A stretch of 64,000 bases of DNA from Mesobacillus subterraneus (GCF_003937825.1 NZ_RSFW01000009.1:248001-312000); one strand, 5' to 3'; shown: positions 38,034-47,689, numbered from the stretch's first letter. Made by a program: numbers and translations. The notes: generated by a model not told the origin, from the sequence alone.

Positions 38034-38822
38034 ATGAAAGCGTGGCATTTCATCGGCATTCTTCTTCCATTGCTTGGATGCAGTCACGGCTCGCCCGCCG
38101 ACTATGAAGTGCATACTCAAAATGCAAAAAATTCACCAATGACAAAAGCAGAAACACCCAGGCCGATTCAGAAAGAGGCAGCCCCTGAACAAGCGACAAT
38201 TAATCAACAACAGTCAGTTAAAAAGAATAAAGCATTGCTGAACGTACCCTTGATCAAGCAAAACCCGGAACTAAAATATGGATGTGAAGTGACCAGCCTG
38301 GCGATGATGCTGAAATACGCCGGAGCTGATACAGATAAAATGAGGCTTTACCAGGAAATTAAAAAAGACAATGATCCAATCAAAAGGACTGCAAGAGGAG
38401 ATATCCTAAGCTGGGGCAATCCGGCTGAAGGTTTTGTAGGAGATATGACCGGAAGACAGGCAGGGTATGCTGTTTTTGATAAACCAATGGTGGAGTTGAC
38501 CAACCGATACCTCCCAGGCCGGGCTTTCAACTTAACTGGCAGGGATTTTAATGAAGTACTCGGCCATGTTTCTGCCGGCTATCCAGTAGTTGTGTGGACA
38601 ACCGGTGACTATCGGCTGCCAGACCGCTGGGAATCATGGACGCATGGCAAAGAAGTCATTAAAACTCCATTGGACCTGCATGCCGTCGTTCTCGTGGGAT
38701 TCAATGAGAACACGGTCTATATAAACGACCCTTTATCCGGAAGGAAGCAGGTACCTGTAAATAAACAGAAGTTCATCGAAACCTGGAAAGTCATGCAGTC
38801 AAGAGCAGTTAGTTACAAATGA
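38034..38822 (+). CDS. C39-like cysteine peptidase lipoprotein
   Basis: 262 residues. Short signal peptide with lipobox LLGC (Cys16), a Gln/Lys-rich linker to about 68, then a papain-like C39_2 domain: Cys84 in KYGCEVTSLAMML, His216 in DLHAVVLVGF and Asp232 in INDPLSG form the expected triad. It probably cleaves peptides or wall cross-links outside the membrane. Single gene; GGAAGGATG ribosome site. Confidence 0.85.
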   Translation: MKAWHFIGILLPLLGCSHGSPADYEVHTQNAKNSPMTKAETPRPIQKEAAPEQATINQQQSVKKNKALLNVPLIKQNPELKYGCEVTSLAMMLKYAGADTDKMRLYQEIKKDNDPIKRTARGDILSWGNPAEGFVGDMTGRQAGYAVFDKPMVELTNRYLPGRAFNLTGRDFNEVLGHVSAGYPVVVWTTGDYRLPDRWESWTHGKEVIKTPLDLHAVVLVGFNENTVYINDPLSGRKQVPVNKQKFIETWKVMQSRAVSYK

Positions 38823-38878
38823 GGAAATTGCTATGGATAAGGCTGGAGTTCGCTTCCCGCCTTATTTTTTCTGCTCTG

Positions 38879-39106
38879 TTATTCATTCTTGCCGCCTTTT
38901 TTCACAAGGGATTCATGCAATTTGGTGATTGAGCGGACAACCGTCCTCTTTTTGTTGAATCCCTTTGCGGAAACGGAAAGTCCATTGAATTCTGCAATAG
39001 CACTCCCCCAGGTTCCCAGATTGGTGAACCCATATACAAAAACTTTGATATATCCATTTTTGGCAGGAATAAAAATCATTTCAACCTGCATATCATAGTG
39101 GTTCAA
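38879..39106 (-). CDS. Small soluble protein, unknown
   Basis: 75 residues. TTG start with AGAGGTG 7 nt before. Predicted beta-rich first half (VEMIFIPAKNGYIKVFVYGF) and a basic C-terminus (KKGGKNE). No motif recognised. Convergent with the C39 peptidase gene and divergent from ykuE. Confidence 0.6.
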   Translation of the reverse strand: MNHYDMQVEMIFIPAKNGYIKVFVYGFTNLGTWGSAIAEFNGLSVSAKGFNKKRTVVRSITKLHESLVKKGGKNE

Positions 39107-39302
39107 AGGACAACACCTCTACATGGCCAGAAATATTTTAAAGACAAAAGCCTTTTCATATTTCCTTCTTCTTCCCTTCTGAAATGATTTAAAAACCCTT
39201 AACGCTTTTGGTTTACGTTTTATTGCCCTAAAATGGCACTTCATTTTTTATTGTATGTTTGCTAGTATAGTAGAGAAATTTGGAGATAGGTTGGTAATTT
39301 TC

Positions 39303-40169
39303 ATGTCGGAACAAATGACTCGGAGGACTTTTATAAAAAGGATGGCTGGAACACTTTTTGCTGCTGCTGGATTAAGCACGGGCGGCTATTATTACGCTCG
39401 TGAATTAGAACCTCATATGCTGGATATCACCCGCCATAAGCTTAAGAATGACGCATTGCCTGCAGGATTCAAAGGCATGAAAATCATTCAATTCAGCGAC
39501 ACACATGTGGGGTTCCAATATACGATGGCACAGTTAGAGGATTTGATTTCGCAAATAAATAAACTGAGCCCTGACCTTATCGTTTTTACCGGAGACCTGC
39601 TCGATGATCCTCGGCATTTCCAAGACAGGAATCAAATCATCTCCATGTTAAACAAACTAAATGCCCCTTTAGGGAAATTCGCCGTTTATGGGAACCATGA
39701 CCATGGCGGATATGGGTCGGAAATTTACAAAGAGATCATGGAACTGTCCGGATTCACTTTATTGCTAAACCGTTCAGCAAAGGTTTCACTCCTGGATGGC
39801 AGTTCACTTTGGATTGCAGGTATTGATGATGCCATGCTCGGACAACCGGACATTAAAGCTGCGATGGCAGGGATCCCCCATGACGCTTACACTATCCTCC
39901 TTTCCCATGCGCCAGATAAAGCAGATGAAGCTGCCGCATTCCCAATTCAATTACAGCTGAGCGGTCATAGCCACGGTGGGCAAATCCAGATTCCTTTCTA
40001 TGGTCCCTGGGTCACCCCGCCTTTTGCTGAAAAGTATGTGGAAGGCTTCTATACCGTTGGCAGCAACCCGTCTATGAAACTTTACGTTAACAGAGGGCTG
40101 GGAACGACAAGGCTTCCATTCAGGTTTTTATCTCAACCGGAATTATCCTTGTTCACACTGCAAAATTAA
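39303..40169 (+). CDS. ykuE: Tat-exported metallophosphoesterase YkuE
   Basis: About 288 residues. Twin-arginine signal TRRTFIKR at the N-terminus, then a calcineurin-like domain with all metal motifs: FSDTH, TGDLLDD, YGNHDHGG and SGHSHGGQ. Close to B. subtilis YkuE, a wall-associated TatAyCy substrate. The start is uncertain: ATG 39303 gives the right length but a weak ribosome site; the frame opens earlier, at 39255. Confidence 0.88.
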   Translation: MSEQMTRRTFIKRMAGTLFAAAGLSTGGYYYARELEPHMLDITRHKLKNDALPAGFKGMKIIQFSDTHVGFQYTMAQLEDLISQINKLSPDLIVFTGDLLDDPRHFQDRNQIISMLNKLNAPLGKFAVYGNHDHGGYGSEIYKEIMELSGFTLLLNRSAKVSLLDGSSLWIAGIDDAMLGQPDIKAAMAGIPHDAYTILLSHAPDKADEAAAFPIQLQLSGHSHGGQIQIPFYGPWVTPPFAEKYVEGFYTVGSNPSMKLYVNRGLGTTRLPFRFLSQPELSLFTLQN

Positions 40170-40200
40170 ACAAGCAGCCGTTTGGCTGCTTGTTTTTTAA
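40166..40200. terminator. Bidirectional terminator between ykuE and the GGDEF-EAL gene
   Basis: Stem AACAAGCAGCC/GGCTGCTTGTT with a 4-nt loop and T6; it touches the stop codon of the minus-strand gene. Confidence 0.9.
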
Positions 40201-42299
40201 TTCAGTATGAATTGTTCTTCGGCATCACGTACCTTTAAAGGCCTCGCAAAATAGTAGCCTTGTGCTTTTTCACAATCCACTCCCACCAGAAAGTCGACTT
40301 GGCCCTGTTCTTCAACGCCTTCAGCAATGACTTCCATCCCAAGGCTTTTTCCCAGATGGATGATCGTCGTAATGATCGCTGCATCCTTGCCATTGTATTT
40401 AATATCCCTGATAAAACTCTGGTCTATTTTTAACACATCTATAGGGAATTGCTTTAAATAACTCAGTGATGAGTAGCCGGTGCCAAAGTCATCCACGGAA
40501 ATTTTGATGCCCAAATCCTTTAATTTTTTCAGGATAGGAATGGTTTCCTTCGTATCCTGCATGGCACCCTCAGTAATCTCAATTTCCAAAAGAGAAGGGT
40601 CTATACTATATTGCTCGATCGAATTTTTGATGATCCTGACTAAATCGATCTGCAGGAACTGTTTGGGAGATATGTTGACAGCAATCCTGATTGGCTTGTC
40701 CGCCTTTTCAGTCCATTCCTTTATTTGTCGGCACGCCTTATCAATCACCCAATTTCCGATCGGAATGATCAAACCGGTATCCTCAGCAAGCGGAATGAAC
40801 TCTGCTGGTGAAATGAAACCGAGCTCGCTGTTATTCCAGCGGAGCAATGCTTCAAAGCTTGTAATTTCCTTCGTGGCCAAATCGATCTGGGGCTGATAAT
40901 AAAGCTCTAATTCATTCCGTTCAATCGCTTTTCGCAAATGGGCTTCAAGCGTAATGACGTTGACTCCAGTTGCATTCATTTCAGTCCGGTAAAATTGATA
41001 ATGAGCCTTCCCTTTTTCTTTCACACTATAAAGTGCTTCATCGGCATTTTTGATGAGCGTTTCAGCATCCTTGCCATCATTTGGATAAAGACTGATGCCT
41101 ATGCTTGGCGTAATGTAGTATTCTTGTGAATTGAAATAAAAAGAATCATTGAATCTGGACAATACCTTCTGGGCAAACTCACCTGCGATTTGCCTGCCTG
41201 TATCTTCAAGGACGATGACGAACTCATCGCCTCCCTGTCTGTATACAGTGCAATTTTCTTTTTGGATCTCTACCAATCTTTCAGCTACTTGCTTCAGAAT
41301 CTGATCACCAACAAGATGCCCGAGGGTATCATTCAAATACTTGAACCTGTCTATATCGATAAAGAGAAGCGCAAATTCCGAATCGTGCTTCTTCTTATTT
41401 TTAACAAGGTCATCAAGATGTTCCAGCAGGGCGCGCCTGTTGCGCAATCCTGTCAACTGGTCATGGAATGCCATATACTTAATCAATTCCGTGCTCTTGG
41501 CCTGTTCGGAAAGATCCCGTAAAATGATATACATTCCTTTTATCTCAGAATGGATGACGACTGGAATCGTTTTAAGATGAACCGTCAGGAATTTTCCTTT
41601 GCGGTCCATGAAACGGCAATCAAGCGATTCCTTAGCATTACCAACCTTTGTGTCCGCTAATACAGTATGGAAGAGAGGCAGGTCACTTTCGCATACCAGG
41701 CTGGTAATTTTTTTCGTTTTAAGCTGTTTGACAGTATAGCCAGTCATCAGCTGTGCAGCCGGGTTTACATCCAGTATTTTCCCCTTAAGATCAATGGAAA
41801 ATACAGCATCCAGGTTATGGTCGACAAGCGATCGGTATCGCTGTTCGCTTTCGATTAACCGATGCTTCTCGATCATGGTTTCGGTAATATCCCTGGTCAC
41901 AGCCACGACGTATTGAACGATTCCCTCTTCATCCATAATTGGCGAAAGACGCGTTTCTCCATGTACAAGCAAATCATTTTCCAGACTGATTTCGTCATGG
42001 AAAACAACTTCCTTACCCGTATTCACCGCCTTAATATAGTGTTTCTGCAAAGGAACAGAAACATATGGCGGCAATACCTCCTCCATCGTCTTCCCTATAT
42101 CAGCAGCGAGCATCCCCGCATGGTGGAGCCCGTTCTCATTCGCAAATAAATATCGGAACCTATAGCCGGCCTCGACCTCCATGATAAAAACCAGGTCCTT
42201 AACATGCCTGAAGATGATATCAGAAATCATCTGTTCAATTTTCCTTGAAGCTGGCTTGCTCCTTCTTCTTGTTAATCTTGCTTGCTTGATTTGATTCAT
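40197..42299 (-). CDS. PAS-PAS-GGDEF-EAL cyclic-di-GMP enzyme
   Basis: 700 residues. Two PAS sensor domains (about 28-140 and 150-270), a GGDEF domain with intact RQGGDEF (356-360) and no visible RxxD inhibitory site in front of it, and an EAL domain with intact FEALLRW (483-485), DDFGTGYSSL and AEGVE. Both synthesis and breakdown of c-di-GMP are possible; the PAS domains would set the balance. No membrane segment. GAGGATGG before the ATG. Confidence 0.93.
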   Translation of the reverse strand: MNQIKQARLTRRRSKPASRKIEQMISDIIFRHVKDLVFIMEVEAGYRFRYLFANENGLHHAGMLAADIGKTMEEVLPPYVSVPLQKHYIKAVNTGKEVVFHDEISLENDLLVHGETRLSPIMDEEGIVQYVVAVTRDITETMIEKHRLIESEQRYRSLVDHNLDAVFSIDLKGKILDVNPAAQLMTGYTVKQLKTKKITSLVCESDLPLFHTVLADTKVGNAKESLDCRFMDRKGKFLTVHLKTIPVVIHSEIKGMYIILRDLSEQAKSTELIKYMAFHDQLTGLRNRRALLEHLDDLVKNKKKHDSEFALLFIDIDRFKYLNDTLGHLVGDQILKQVAERLVEIQKENCTVYRQGGDEFVIVLEDTGRQIAGEFAQKVLSRFNDSFYFNSQEYYITPSIGISLYPNDGKDAETLIKNADEALYSVKEKGKAHYQFYRTEMNATGVNVITLEAHLRKAIERNELELYYQPQIDLATKEITSFEALLRWNNSELGFISPAEFIPLAEDTGLIIPIGNWVIDKACRQIKEWTEKADKPIRIAVNISPKQFLQIDLVRIIKNSIEQYSIDPSLLEIEITEGAMQDTKETIPILKKLKDLGIKISVDDFGTGYSSLSYLKQFPIDVLKIDQSFIRDIKYNGKDAAIITTIIHLGKSLGMEVIAEGVEEQGQVDFLVGVDCEKAQGYYFARPLKVRDAEEQFILN

Positions 42300-42512
42300 T
42301 TAACCATCCTCATTCCAGAAGTACTTAAGTACCTGGTCCATGATTCCGAAATAGTTTTATATACCTATTTTACCCTTAAGAATAATGAAAAACGATATTA
42401 AATTTGAAAATTTTACAATTTTTCGCTAAAAAACGACAAAGCCCGAACGCGCAAATTTGCCGGAAACTCTCTTCCCTCCATTCGCATAAGCTGTGGGAGA
42501 GGAGGAGATTCC

Positions 42513-43010
42513 ATGCAGCATATTGTAAAAAGGGGAGAGACCCTTGCCATCATCTCAGCCAATTACCGCCGGACTTTAGCTCAAGTTCTGGCGGCGAACC
42601 CGGCCATTACAAATCCGGCCTTGATTTATCCGGGGCAAAGGATCAATATACCTGGTCTTCCTAATCCCGATTCGATTCCTTTCTCGATTAGGGTTTCTTT
42701 GGGAAGCAAAAGGCTGACATTATACCGAAGCGGCCAACCAGTCCGAACCTATCCGGTGGGAATCGGAAAAATGCTAACGCAAACGCCTGTTGGCGAATAT
42801 GTGGTAGTCAACAGAGAGCCTAATCCAGGGGGGCCCTATGGTGTCATGTGGCTTTCACTTTCCCGTCTGGGCTACGGCATTCATGGAACAAACGATCCTT
42901 CATCCATCGGGAAAGCTGTTTCAAAAGGCTGCATCAGGATGCATAACAGGGATGTGCTTGAATTATCCCGACAAGTACCGAATGGGACAAGAGTAACCAT
43001 CATGCACTAA
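42513..43010 (+). CDS. ykuD: L,D-transpeptidase YkuD with LysM domain
   Basis: 165 residues. N-terminal LysM (1-48) binds peptidoglycan; the YkuD domain has the catalytic signature HGTN...SKGCIRMHN with His124 and Cys140. Makes 3-3 cross-links in wall or spore peptidoglycan. Same length and layout as B. subtilis YkuD. Ribosome site GAGGAGGAG. No classical signal peptide, as in the family. Confidence 0.95.
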   Translation: MQHIVKRGETLAIISANYRRTLAQVLAANPAITNPALIYPGQRINIPGLPNPDSIPFSIRVSLGSKRLTLYRSGQPVRTYPVGIGKMLTQTPVGEYVVVNREPNPGGPYGVMWLSLSRLGYGIHGTNDPSSIGKAVSKGCIRMHNRDVLELSRQVPNGTRVTIMH

Positions 43011-43099
43011 CATGAAGAGTTTGAGATAGGCTTCTATTTCTCAATTAAACAAAATAAGGGTATAATAGGATGTATAGTAGATGAAAGGAGCCTATCCCA

Positions 43100-43570
43100 T
43101 TGAATAATGAAAGGAACAAAATCCCCCAACTTCGTCCAACGATCGAGAACCTCTCCCAAGCGATCTTCACCGTGAACCGTCATGCCAAGACTGCTCCAAA
43201 CCCAAAATTTTTATATCAGCTGAAACATGATGCGATTAAAAAGATGCTGAGGGAAGGCAAAGCGAAAAAAACAGGACTTCACTTTTCCAATAACCCTCGA
43301 AACAGCCAGCAGCAGTCAGACGTCCTGGTCGTTTGCGGCGATTATACCTTCCATATCCCGCCGTCAAAGCAGGATTTCGAAGAGCTTCCTCACTTGGGCA
43401 AATTGGACCAATCTGTTAGAAATCCCAAAGCTTCCATTTCATTGAACACAGCGAAACGGTTGTTATCCTCTTATACAGGACTGAAGGAAACACAGGAGCC
43501 CGCCGAAACAGGCAGAACGAGGAAATACACAAAACCCGTTTTTAAGAAACTTGGAGAGCGTTATCCTTAA
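43100..43570 (+). CDS. ykyB: Conserved protein YkyB
   Basis: 156 residues, soluble and basic. The RPTIENLSQAIFTVNRHAKT start and the PVFKKLGERYP end match B. subtilis YkyB, next to ykuD and cheV. TTG start with AAAGGAG 9 nt before. Function unknown. Confidence 0.9.
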   Translation: MNNERNKIPQLRPTIENLSQAIFTVNRHAKTAPNPKFLYQLKHDAIKKMLREGKAKKTGLHFSNNPRNSQQQSDVLVVCGDYTFHIPPSKQDFEELPHLGKLDQSVRNPKASISLNTAKRLLSSYTGLKETQEPAETGRTRKYTKPVFKKLGERYP

Positions 43571-43602
43571 AAAAGAAAGCTGGGCAGCAGCTTTCTTTTT
43601 TC
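43569..43602 (+). terminator. Terminator of ykyB
   Basis: Stem AAGAAAGCTG/CAGCTTTCTT followed by TTTTTCAC. Confidence 0.85.
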
Positions 43603-43663
43603 ACTGTCTTTTCCACTGCGAAATTCTGTTTACCATCAATTTCCAGCTATTGCTGCTTCGAGC

Positions 43664-43757
43664 TGTCCATTAAATTTTATTAGATATTTTGCAGGGCTGA
43701 ATTGTCTATCAAACCTCTTTTGTTAGACATTTTAAAGGACTCAGCCTCCTGAAATGT
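43664..43757. repeat. Degenerate palindromic repeat units
   Basis: TGTCTA...TAGACATTTT brackets a loop with AACCT (43702-43732), flanked by a weaker copy beginning TGTCCATTAAA at 43665 and a partial one (AATGTCTATAA) near 43752. The order TGTC - AACCT - GACATTTT matches that of the array at 1-366. Confidence 0.4.
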
Positions 43758-44660
43758 CTATAAGACCAATTCATCTATTTTCAGTACTAATTGGCTGATT
43801 TCCGGTTTGCTGATCTGGGCGTCGGCGCCGACCATATTCCCTTTATGGCGCAGGTCATTTGTAATCAACGAAGAGAAGATGATAACTGGCAGCTTGGCCA
43901 GCACGGGATGCTCTTTTATTCTCTTCGTCAGATGATGTCCATCCATCTGGGGCATTTCGATATCGGTGATCACTAGCTGCACTTTTTCGGAAAAACGATC
44001 TGCATCTTCTGCAAGATTCTCAAGATAAGAGATGGCATCCTGGCCATTTTCGAAGAATTCAAGATACTGGAAGCCAGCTTCGCTTAATGTTTCATGCAGC
44101 ATCTTCCTTAACATCGTTGAATCCTCGGCAACCACAATTCTTTTCGTTGACCGCTCCCTTGGACCAAGTTTTTTGACATCGCTTAACTTGATTCCTGATT
44201 CCGGGTTGATTTCGAGCAGGATTTTTTCAAAGTCGAGGAAAAGAATCATCTCCCCGCCGAGTTTGATCACTCCAATTACCTGGCTTTCCTGGCCCTGGTA
44301 CATTTCAGAAGGCTTCTCGATTTGAGCCCATGAAATTCGGTGGATTTGTGAAACCGCATGTACATGGAAGACAGTCTTCTGCTGGTTGAACTCCGCGACA
44401 ATGAACTTATCCAGCTGCGGATTCTCTGAGGCCGGGAGATCAAGCGCCTTAGCCACATCTATGACAGGCAGCACCTCACCCCTCAGCTCCATGATTCCTC
44501 TCACATATTGGTGTGCATGCGGAATGGCCACAACCGGTGCAGGATTAAGAATTTCCTTGACCTTCATCACATTGATCGCAAATTTATTTTGGCCAATCCC
44601 AAATTCTACAATTTCAAGTTCATTTGTACCAGATTCTAATAAAATACTGCTATCATTCAT
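43758..44660 (-). CDS. cheV: Chemotaxis coupling protein CheV
   Basis: 300 residues. CheW-like domain (about 12-155, with RGIMELRGEVLPVIDV) fused to a receiver domain (about 173-298). Phospho-acceptor Asp233 in VITDIEMPQMDG, with conserved AEDS and a Lys in ISKPE. Couples receptors to CheA and takes part in adaptation. Neighbour of patA and ykyB, as in B. subtilis. Confidence 0.95.
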   Translation of the reverse strand: MNDSSILLESGTNELEIVEFGIGQNKFAINVMKVKEILNPAPVVAIPHAHQYVRGIMELRGEVLPVIDVAKALDLPASENPQLDKFIVAEFNQQKTVFHVHAVSQIHRISWAQIEKPSEMYQGQESQVIGVIKLGGEMILFLDFEKILLEINPESGIKLSDVKKLGPRERSTKRIVVAEDSTMLRKMLHETLSEAGFQYLEFFENGQDAISYLENLAEDADRFSEKVQLVITDIEMPQMDGHHLTKRIKEHPVLAKLPVIIFSSLITNDLRHKGNMVGADAQISKPEISQLVLKIDELVL

Positions 44661-44736
44661 TACGCTCTTCCTTCTCTAGATAGATTATGTACTATATACC
44701 TATTATCGGCTGAACCATGTGAACTCTTTAGTTTAT

Positions 44737-44768
44737 GAAAAAGGCAAACCGAAAACGGTTTGCCTTAA
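44737..44768. terminator. Terminator downstream of the DinB-like gene
   Basis: Stem AAGGCAAACCG/CGGTTTGCCTT with a 4-nt loop. Confidence 0.75.
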
Positions 44769-44772
44769 TAGT

Positions 44773-45243
44773 TTATTTTACCAATGTTCTCCCTAAAGCC
44801 TGGTCGACCTGTTTTTGATGGTGAAGATCATGGTAGGCGAAATCTTCAAAGTACTGACCAATACTTATTCCATGTTTCCCAATCTTGAAGGAAACGTTGA
44901 GGTTTTCTTCTTCCAATCCTTCAAGCATTTCATGGAATTTCTGGCGTATTTCAATTAACTCATCAAGGATTTGCTCTTTCCCTGCTGTATCAGCATACTC
45001 CCTTGCCCTGTCATTGACTCCCTGGAAATCCGGATAGGAAGGCAGTTCAGCTCCTTCTTTGAAGAATGGGAATCTTTCCTCCAGTGAATATCTATCCCAG
45101 AATAAAAGGTGTGCGACTACAGCAGCGATTGACCATTTCCCTTCCGAAACTGGCTTTTGCCATTCGTTCTCAGCCAACCCTTTCAATGACAAGATCCATT
45201 GATCAAATTCCTTATAATGCTGTTTCAACTGCTCCAGATTCAT
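44773..45243 (-). CDS. DinB-like four-helix-bundle protein
   Basis: 156 residues. Helical, with metal-ligand histidines in VVAHLLFWDRY and AYHDLHHQKQVD, the pattern of DinB/DUF664 proteins, some of which are thiol-dependent (bacillithiol) transferases. Start at 45243 chosen because AAAGGGGGAG precedes it. Divergent from patA. Reaction unknown. Confidence 0.8.
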   Translation of the reverse strand: MNLEQLKQHYKEFDQWILSLKGLAENEWQKPVSEGKWSIAAVVAHLLFWDRYSLEERFPFFKEGAELPSYPDFQGVNDRAREYADTAGKEQILDELIEIRQKFHEMLEGLEEENLNVSFKIGKHGISIGQYFEDFAYHDLHHQKQVDQALGRTLVK

Positions 45244-45386
45244 TTGACTACTCCCCCTTTTTTTCTTTGTCTTAATTACTATTCGCCGCACGATAAAAAT
45301 AACCTTCCCTCCATCAGAAGATGATTTTTTCACCTTTTTCAGCACACATGGTAAAATAGTGATAATCAATCGGAGGGATGAAACAA

Positions 45387-46532
45387 GTGGAACATTTAAT
45401 CAACCAAAGGGTCAGGAATATAGAAATATCGGGAATCAGGAAGTTTTTTAATATGGTCGCTGGCGTAAAGGATATGGTCTCCTTGACGATCGGCCAGCCG
45501 GACTTTCCGACACCCGGGCATGTAAAAGAAGCTGGGAAGAAAGCCATTGACGAAAATATCACTACATACACGCATAACGCAGGATTGCTTCAGCTTAGAG
45601 AGGCTGCTGCATCCTTTTACAGAAAAAAGTATGATGTTGATTACTCAGCCGAAAACGAAACAATTATTACTGTCGGTGCCAGTGAAGCCATTGATATCGC
45701 ATTCAGGACGATTCTGGATGAGGGTAGTGAAGTCATCATTCCTGGACCGGTTTATCCGGGATATGAACCAATCATCAAGCTTTGTGGTGCTATCCCGGTT
45801 TATGCGGACATCAGGAACACGCAATTCAGAATGACTGCAAAGCTGATTGAGGAATTGATCACCGATAAGACAAGATGCGTAGTCCTCCCCTATCCATCAA
45901 ACCCAACCGGAGTCAGCCTGAATGAGGAGGAATTATCTGAGATCGCGCAATTGTTGAAGGACAAGGATATTTTTGTTCTGGCAGATGAAATATACAGCGA
46001 ATTGGTATATGAACAGAAGCACGTTTCCATTGCACAATTCATCAAGAATCAAACAATTGTCATCAATGGACTTTCTAAATCTCATTCAATGACTGGCTGG
46101 CGGATTGGAATGCTTTTTGCTCCTGAATATCTGGCAAAGCATATCCTTAAGGTCCATCAGTACAATGTAACTTGCGCCACATCTATCGCCCAGATGGCTG
46201 CACTTCAAGCTTTGACAAAGGGTATGGATGATGCATTGCCGATGAGGCAGGAGTACGCAGCTAGACGGGAGTATGTTTTCAACCGGCTAAAAACCATGAG
46301 CCTGGAAGTCATTAAGCCGGAAGGAGCTTTTTACTTTTTTGTAAAAATTCCAGGTGGACAAGCTTCTTCATTCGATTTTAGCATGCAGCTCGTGAACGAA
46401 GTGAAGCTTGCTGTTGTGCCTGGAAGTGCGTTCTCTGAATATGGTGAGGGTTATTTCCGCCTTTCCTACGCATACTCCATGGAGACACTTACAGAAGGGC
46501 TTGACCGCCTCGAGAAGTTTTTATCGAAATAA
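45387..46532 (+). CDS. patA: Aminotransferase PatA (class I/II)
   Basis: 381 residues. PLP-dependent fold I: NPTG substrate-site loop (YPSNPTGV), DEIYSEL with the PLP Asp, and the Schiff-base Lys in GLSKSHSMTGWR. In B. subtilis PatA acts on N-acetyl-L,L-diaminopimelate precursors in the acetyl-DAP branch, so it completes the dapH-PatA-dapL route present in this window. GTG at 45387 is 9 nt after GGAGGG and gives the B. subtilis start; an ATG at 45378 abuts the ribosome site. Confidence 0.92.
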   Translation: MEHLINQRVRNIEISGIRKFFNMVAGVKDMVSLTIGQPDFPTPGHVKEAGKKAIDENITTYTHNAGLLQLREAAASFYRKKYDVDYSAENETIITVGASEAIDIAFRTILDEGSEVIIPGPVYPGYEPIIKLCGAIPVYADIRNTQFRMTAKLIEELITDKTRCVVLPYPSNPTGVSLNEEELSEIAQLLKDKDIFVLADEIYSELVYEQKHVSIAQFIKNQTIVINGLSKSHSMTGWRIGMLFAPEYLAKHILKVHQYNVTCATSIAQMAALQALTKGMDDALPMRQEYAARREYVFNRLKTMSLEVIKPEGAFYFFVKIPGGQASSFDFSMQLVNEVKLAVVPGSAFSEYGEGYFRLSYAYSMETLTEGLDRLEKFLSK

Positions 46533-46536
46533 TAGG

Positions 46537-46566
46537 AAAAGCCGTTCCATGGAGGAACGGCTTTCT
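46537..46566. terminator. Bidirectional terminator after patA
   Basis: Stem AAAGCCGTTCC/GGAACGGCTTT with a short loop. Confidence 0.85.
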
Positions 46567-46569
46567 GTA

Positions 46570-46746
46570 TTATCCTTTATATTTTCCGTTATTCTTTGGT
46601 GCTTTTTCCTTTTTTGCTTTATCCTTGTGAATCTTGTTCGTTGCAGCGCTTCCGATTTCATGGGAGAATTCAGAATCGATCACTGCGGAGTCAAACCCCT
46701 TTTTATTCTTTTGCTGCGGGTCGTTCTTCTTCGTCCTTTTAGCCAT
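46570..46746 (-). CDS. Small lysine-rich hydrophilic protein, unknown
   Basis: 58 residues starting MAKRTKKNDPQQKNKKGFDS, very rich in Lys and Asn and likely disordered; a central EFSHEIGS stretch is the only non-basic part. Excellent ribosome site AAAGGAGGGG. The composition recalls minor small acid-soluble spore proteins, but it lacks their recognised motifs, so that is only a guess. The terminator at 46537 closes it. Confidence 0.65.
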   Translation of the reverse strand: MAKRTKKNDPQQKNKKGFDSAVIDSEFSHEIGSAATNKIHKDKAKKEKAPKNNGKYKG

Positions 46747-46807
46747 AGAAATCCCCTCCTTTGTGTTTAGTATTTTTTCCTGGAGTGGAGTCTATGACTA
46801 GAAAATT

Positions 46808-47689
46808 TTATCCTTGTTTCCAATACTTATACAATGCCTGGGTCCCGCTGTTTTCTTCTCCATTGCCAGCCAGCTGCTCATACAGTGAAAGCGCCAGCGA
46901 AAGTCCCGGTACTTCCATATCCATTCGCTTCGCTTCATCCAAGGCGATTTTCATGTCCTTAATAAAATGCTTGATATAAAAACCGGGCTCGAAGTTGCCA
47001 TTGATCATTCTCGGGGCCAGGTTTGACAGGGACCAGCTTCCCGCTGCACCCGTAGATATGCTTTTCAAAACTGTTTCCGGATCCAGCCCTGCTTTTTCTG
47101 CGTAAATGATTGCTTCGCAAACACCAATCATATTGGAGGCAATGGCAATCTGGTTACACATTTTTGTGTGCTGCCCTGCCCCTGCTTTCCCCTGGTGAAC
47201 AATATTTGTGCCAAGAATATTCAACAAAGGTTCTACCTTCAAGAATGACTCATCATCGCCACCGACCATGATTGCGAGCCTTGCTTCACGCGCACCCACA
47301 TCTCCCCCTGAAACAGGGGCATCCAGAGCATGAAGTCCCTTTTCTTTTGCTTGCGCATAAATTCTTTGAGCAAGTGAAGGAGTTGAGGTTGTCATATCGA
47401 TCAGATAGCTTCCCGGCTTGCCACTGGCAATAAGCCCCTCTTCACCTAAGTAAATCTTTTCAACATCCGATGGATAACCAACGATTGTAAAAATTACATC
47501 TGCGTTCTGGGCGACTTCTCGAGGCGATTCTGCCCATACTGCTCCATTTTCGAGCAACTCTGCCGCCTTTTCTTTTGAACGGGTATAGACAGTGAGCTGA
47601 TAACCAGCCTCCAGCAAATGACCAGCCATACTCTTTCCCATAACACCCGTCCCAATAAAGCCTATTACCGTATCTTCTTTTGACAGCAT
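46808..47689 (-). CDS. ykwC: 3-hydroxyisobutyrate dehydrogenase-family oxidoreductase YkwC
   Basis: 293 residues. N-terminal Rossmann fold GFIGTGVMGKSMA, family signature DAPVSGGDVGA, and the catalytic Lys in GQHTKMCNQ. Beta-hydroxyacid dehydrogenases of this type use NAD(P)+ on 3-hydroxy acids or tartronate semialdehyde. B. subtilis YkwC is very similar and lies in the same region. Substrate unknown. Confidence 0.88.
   Translation of the reverse strand: MLSKEDTVIGFIGTGVMGKSMAGHLLEAGYQLTVYTRSKEKAAELLENGAVWAESPREVAQNADVIFTIVGYPSDVEKIYLGEEGLIASGKPGSYLIDMTTSTPSLAQRIYAQAKEKGLHALDAPVSGGDVGAREARLAIMVGGDDESFLKVEPLLNILGTNIVHQGKAGAGQHTKMCNQIAIASNMIGVCEAIIYAEKAGLDPETVLKSISTGAAGSWSLSNLAPRMINGNFEPGFYIKHFIKDMKIALDEAKRMDMEVPGLSLALSLYEQLAGNGEENSGTQALYKYWKQG

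Noticed and set aside
42319-42330. GTACTTAAGTAC palindrome upstream of the GGDEF-EAL gene
   Set aside because: Short self-complementary A/T-rich word with no partner site or known operator match; could be chance.
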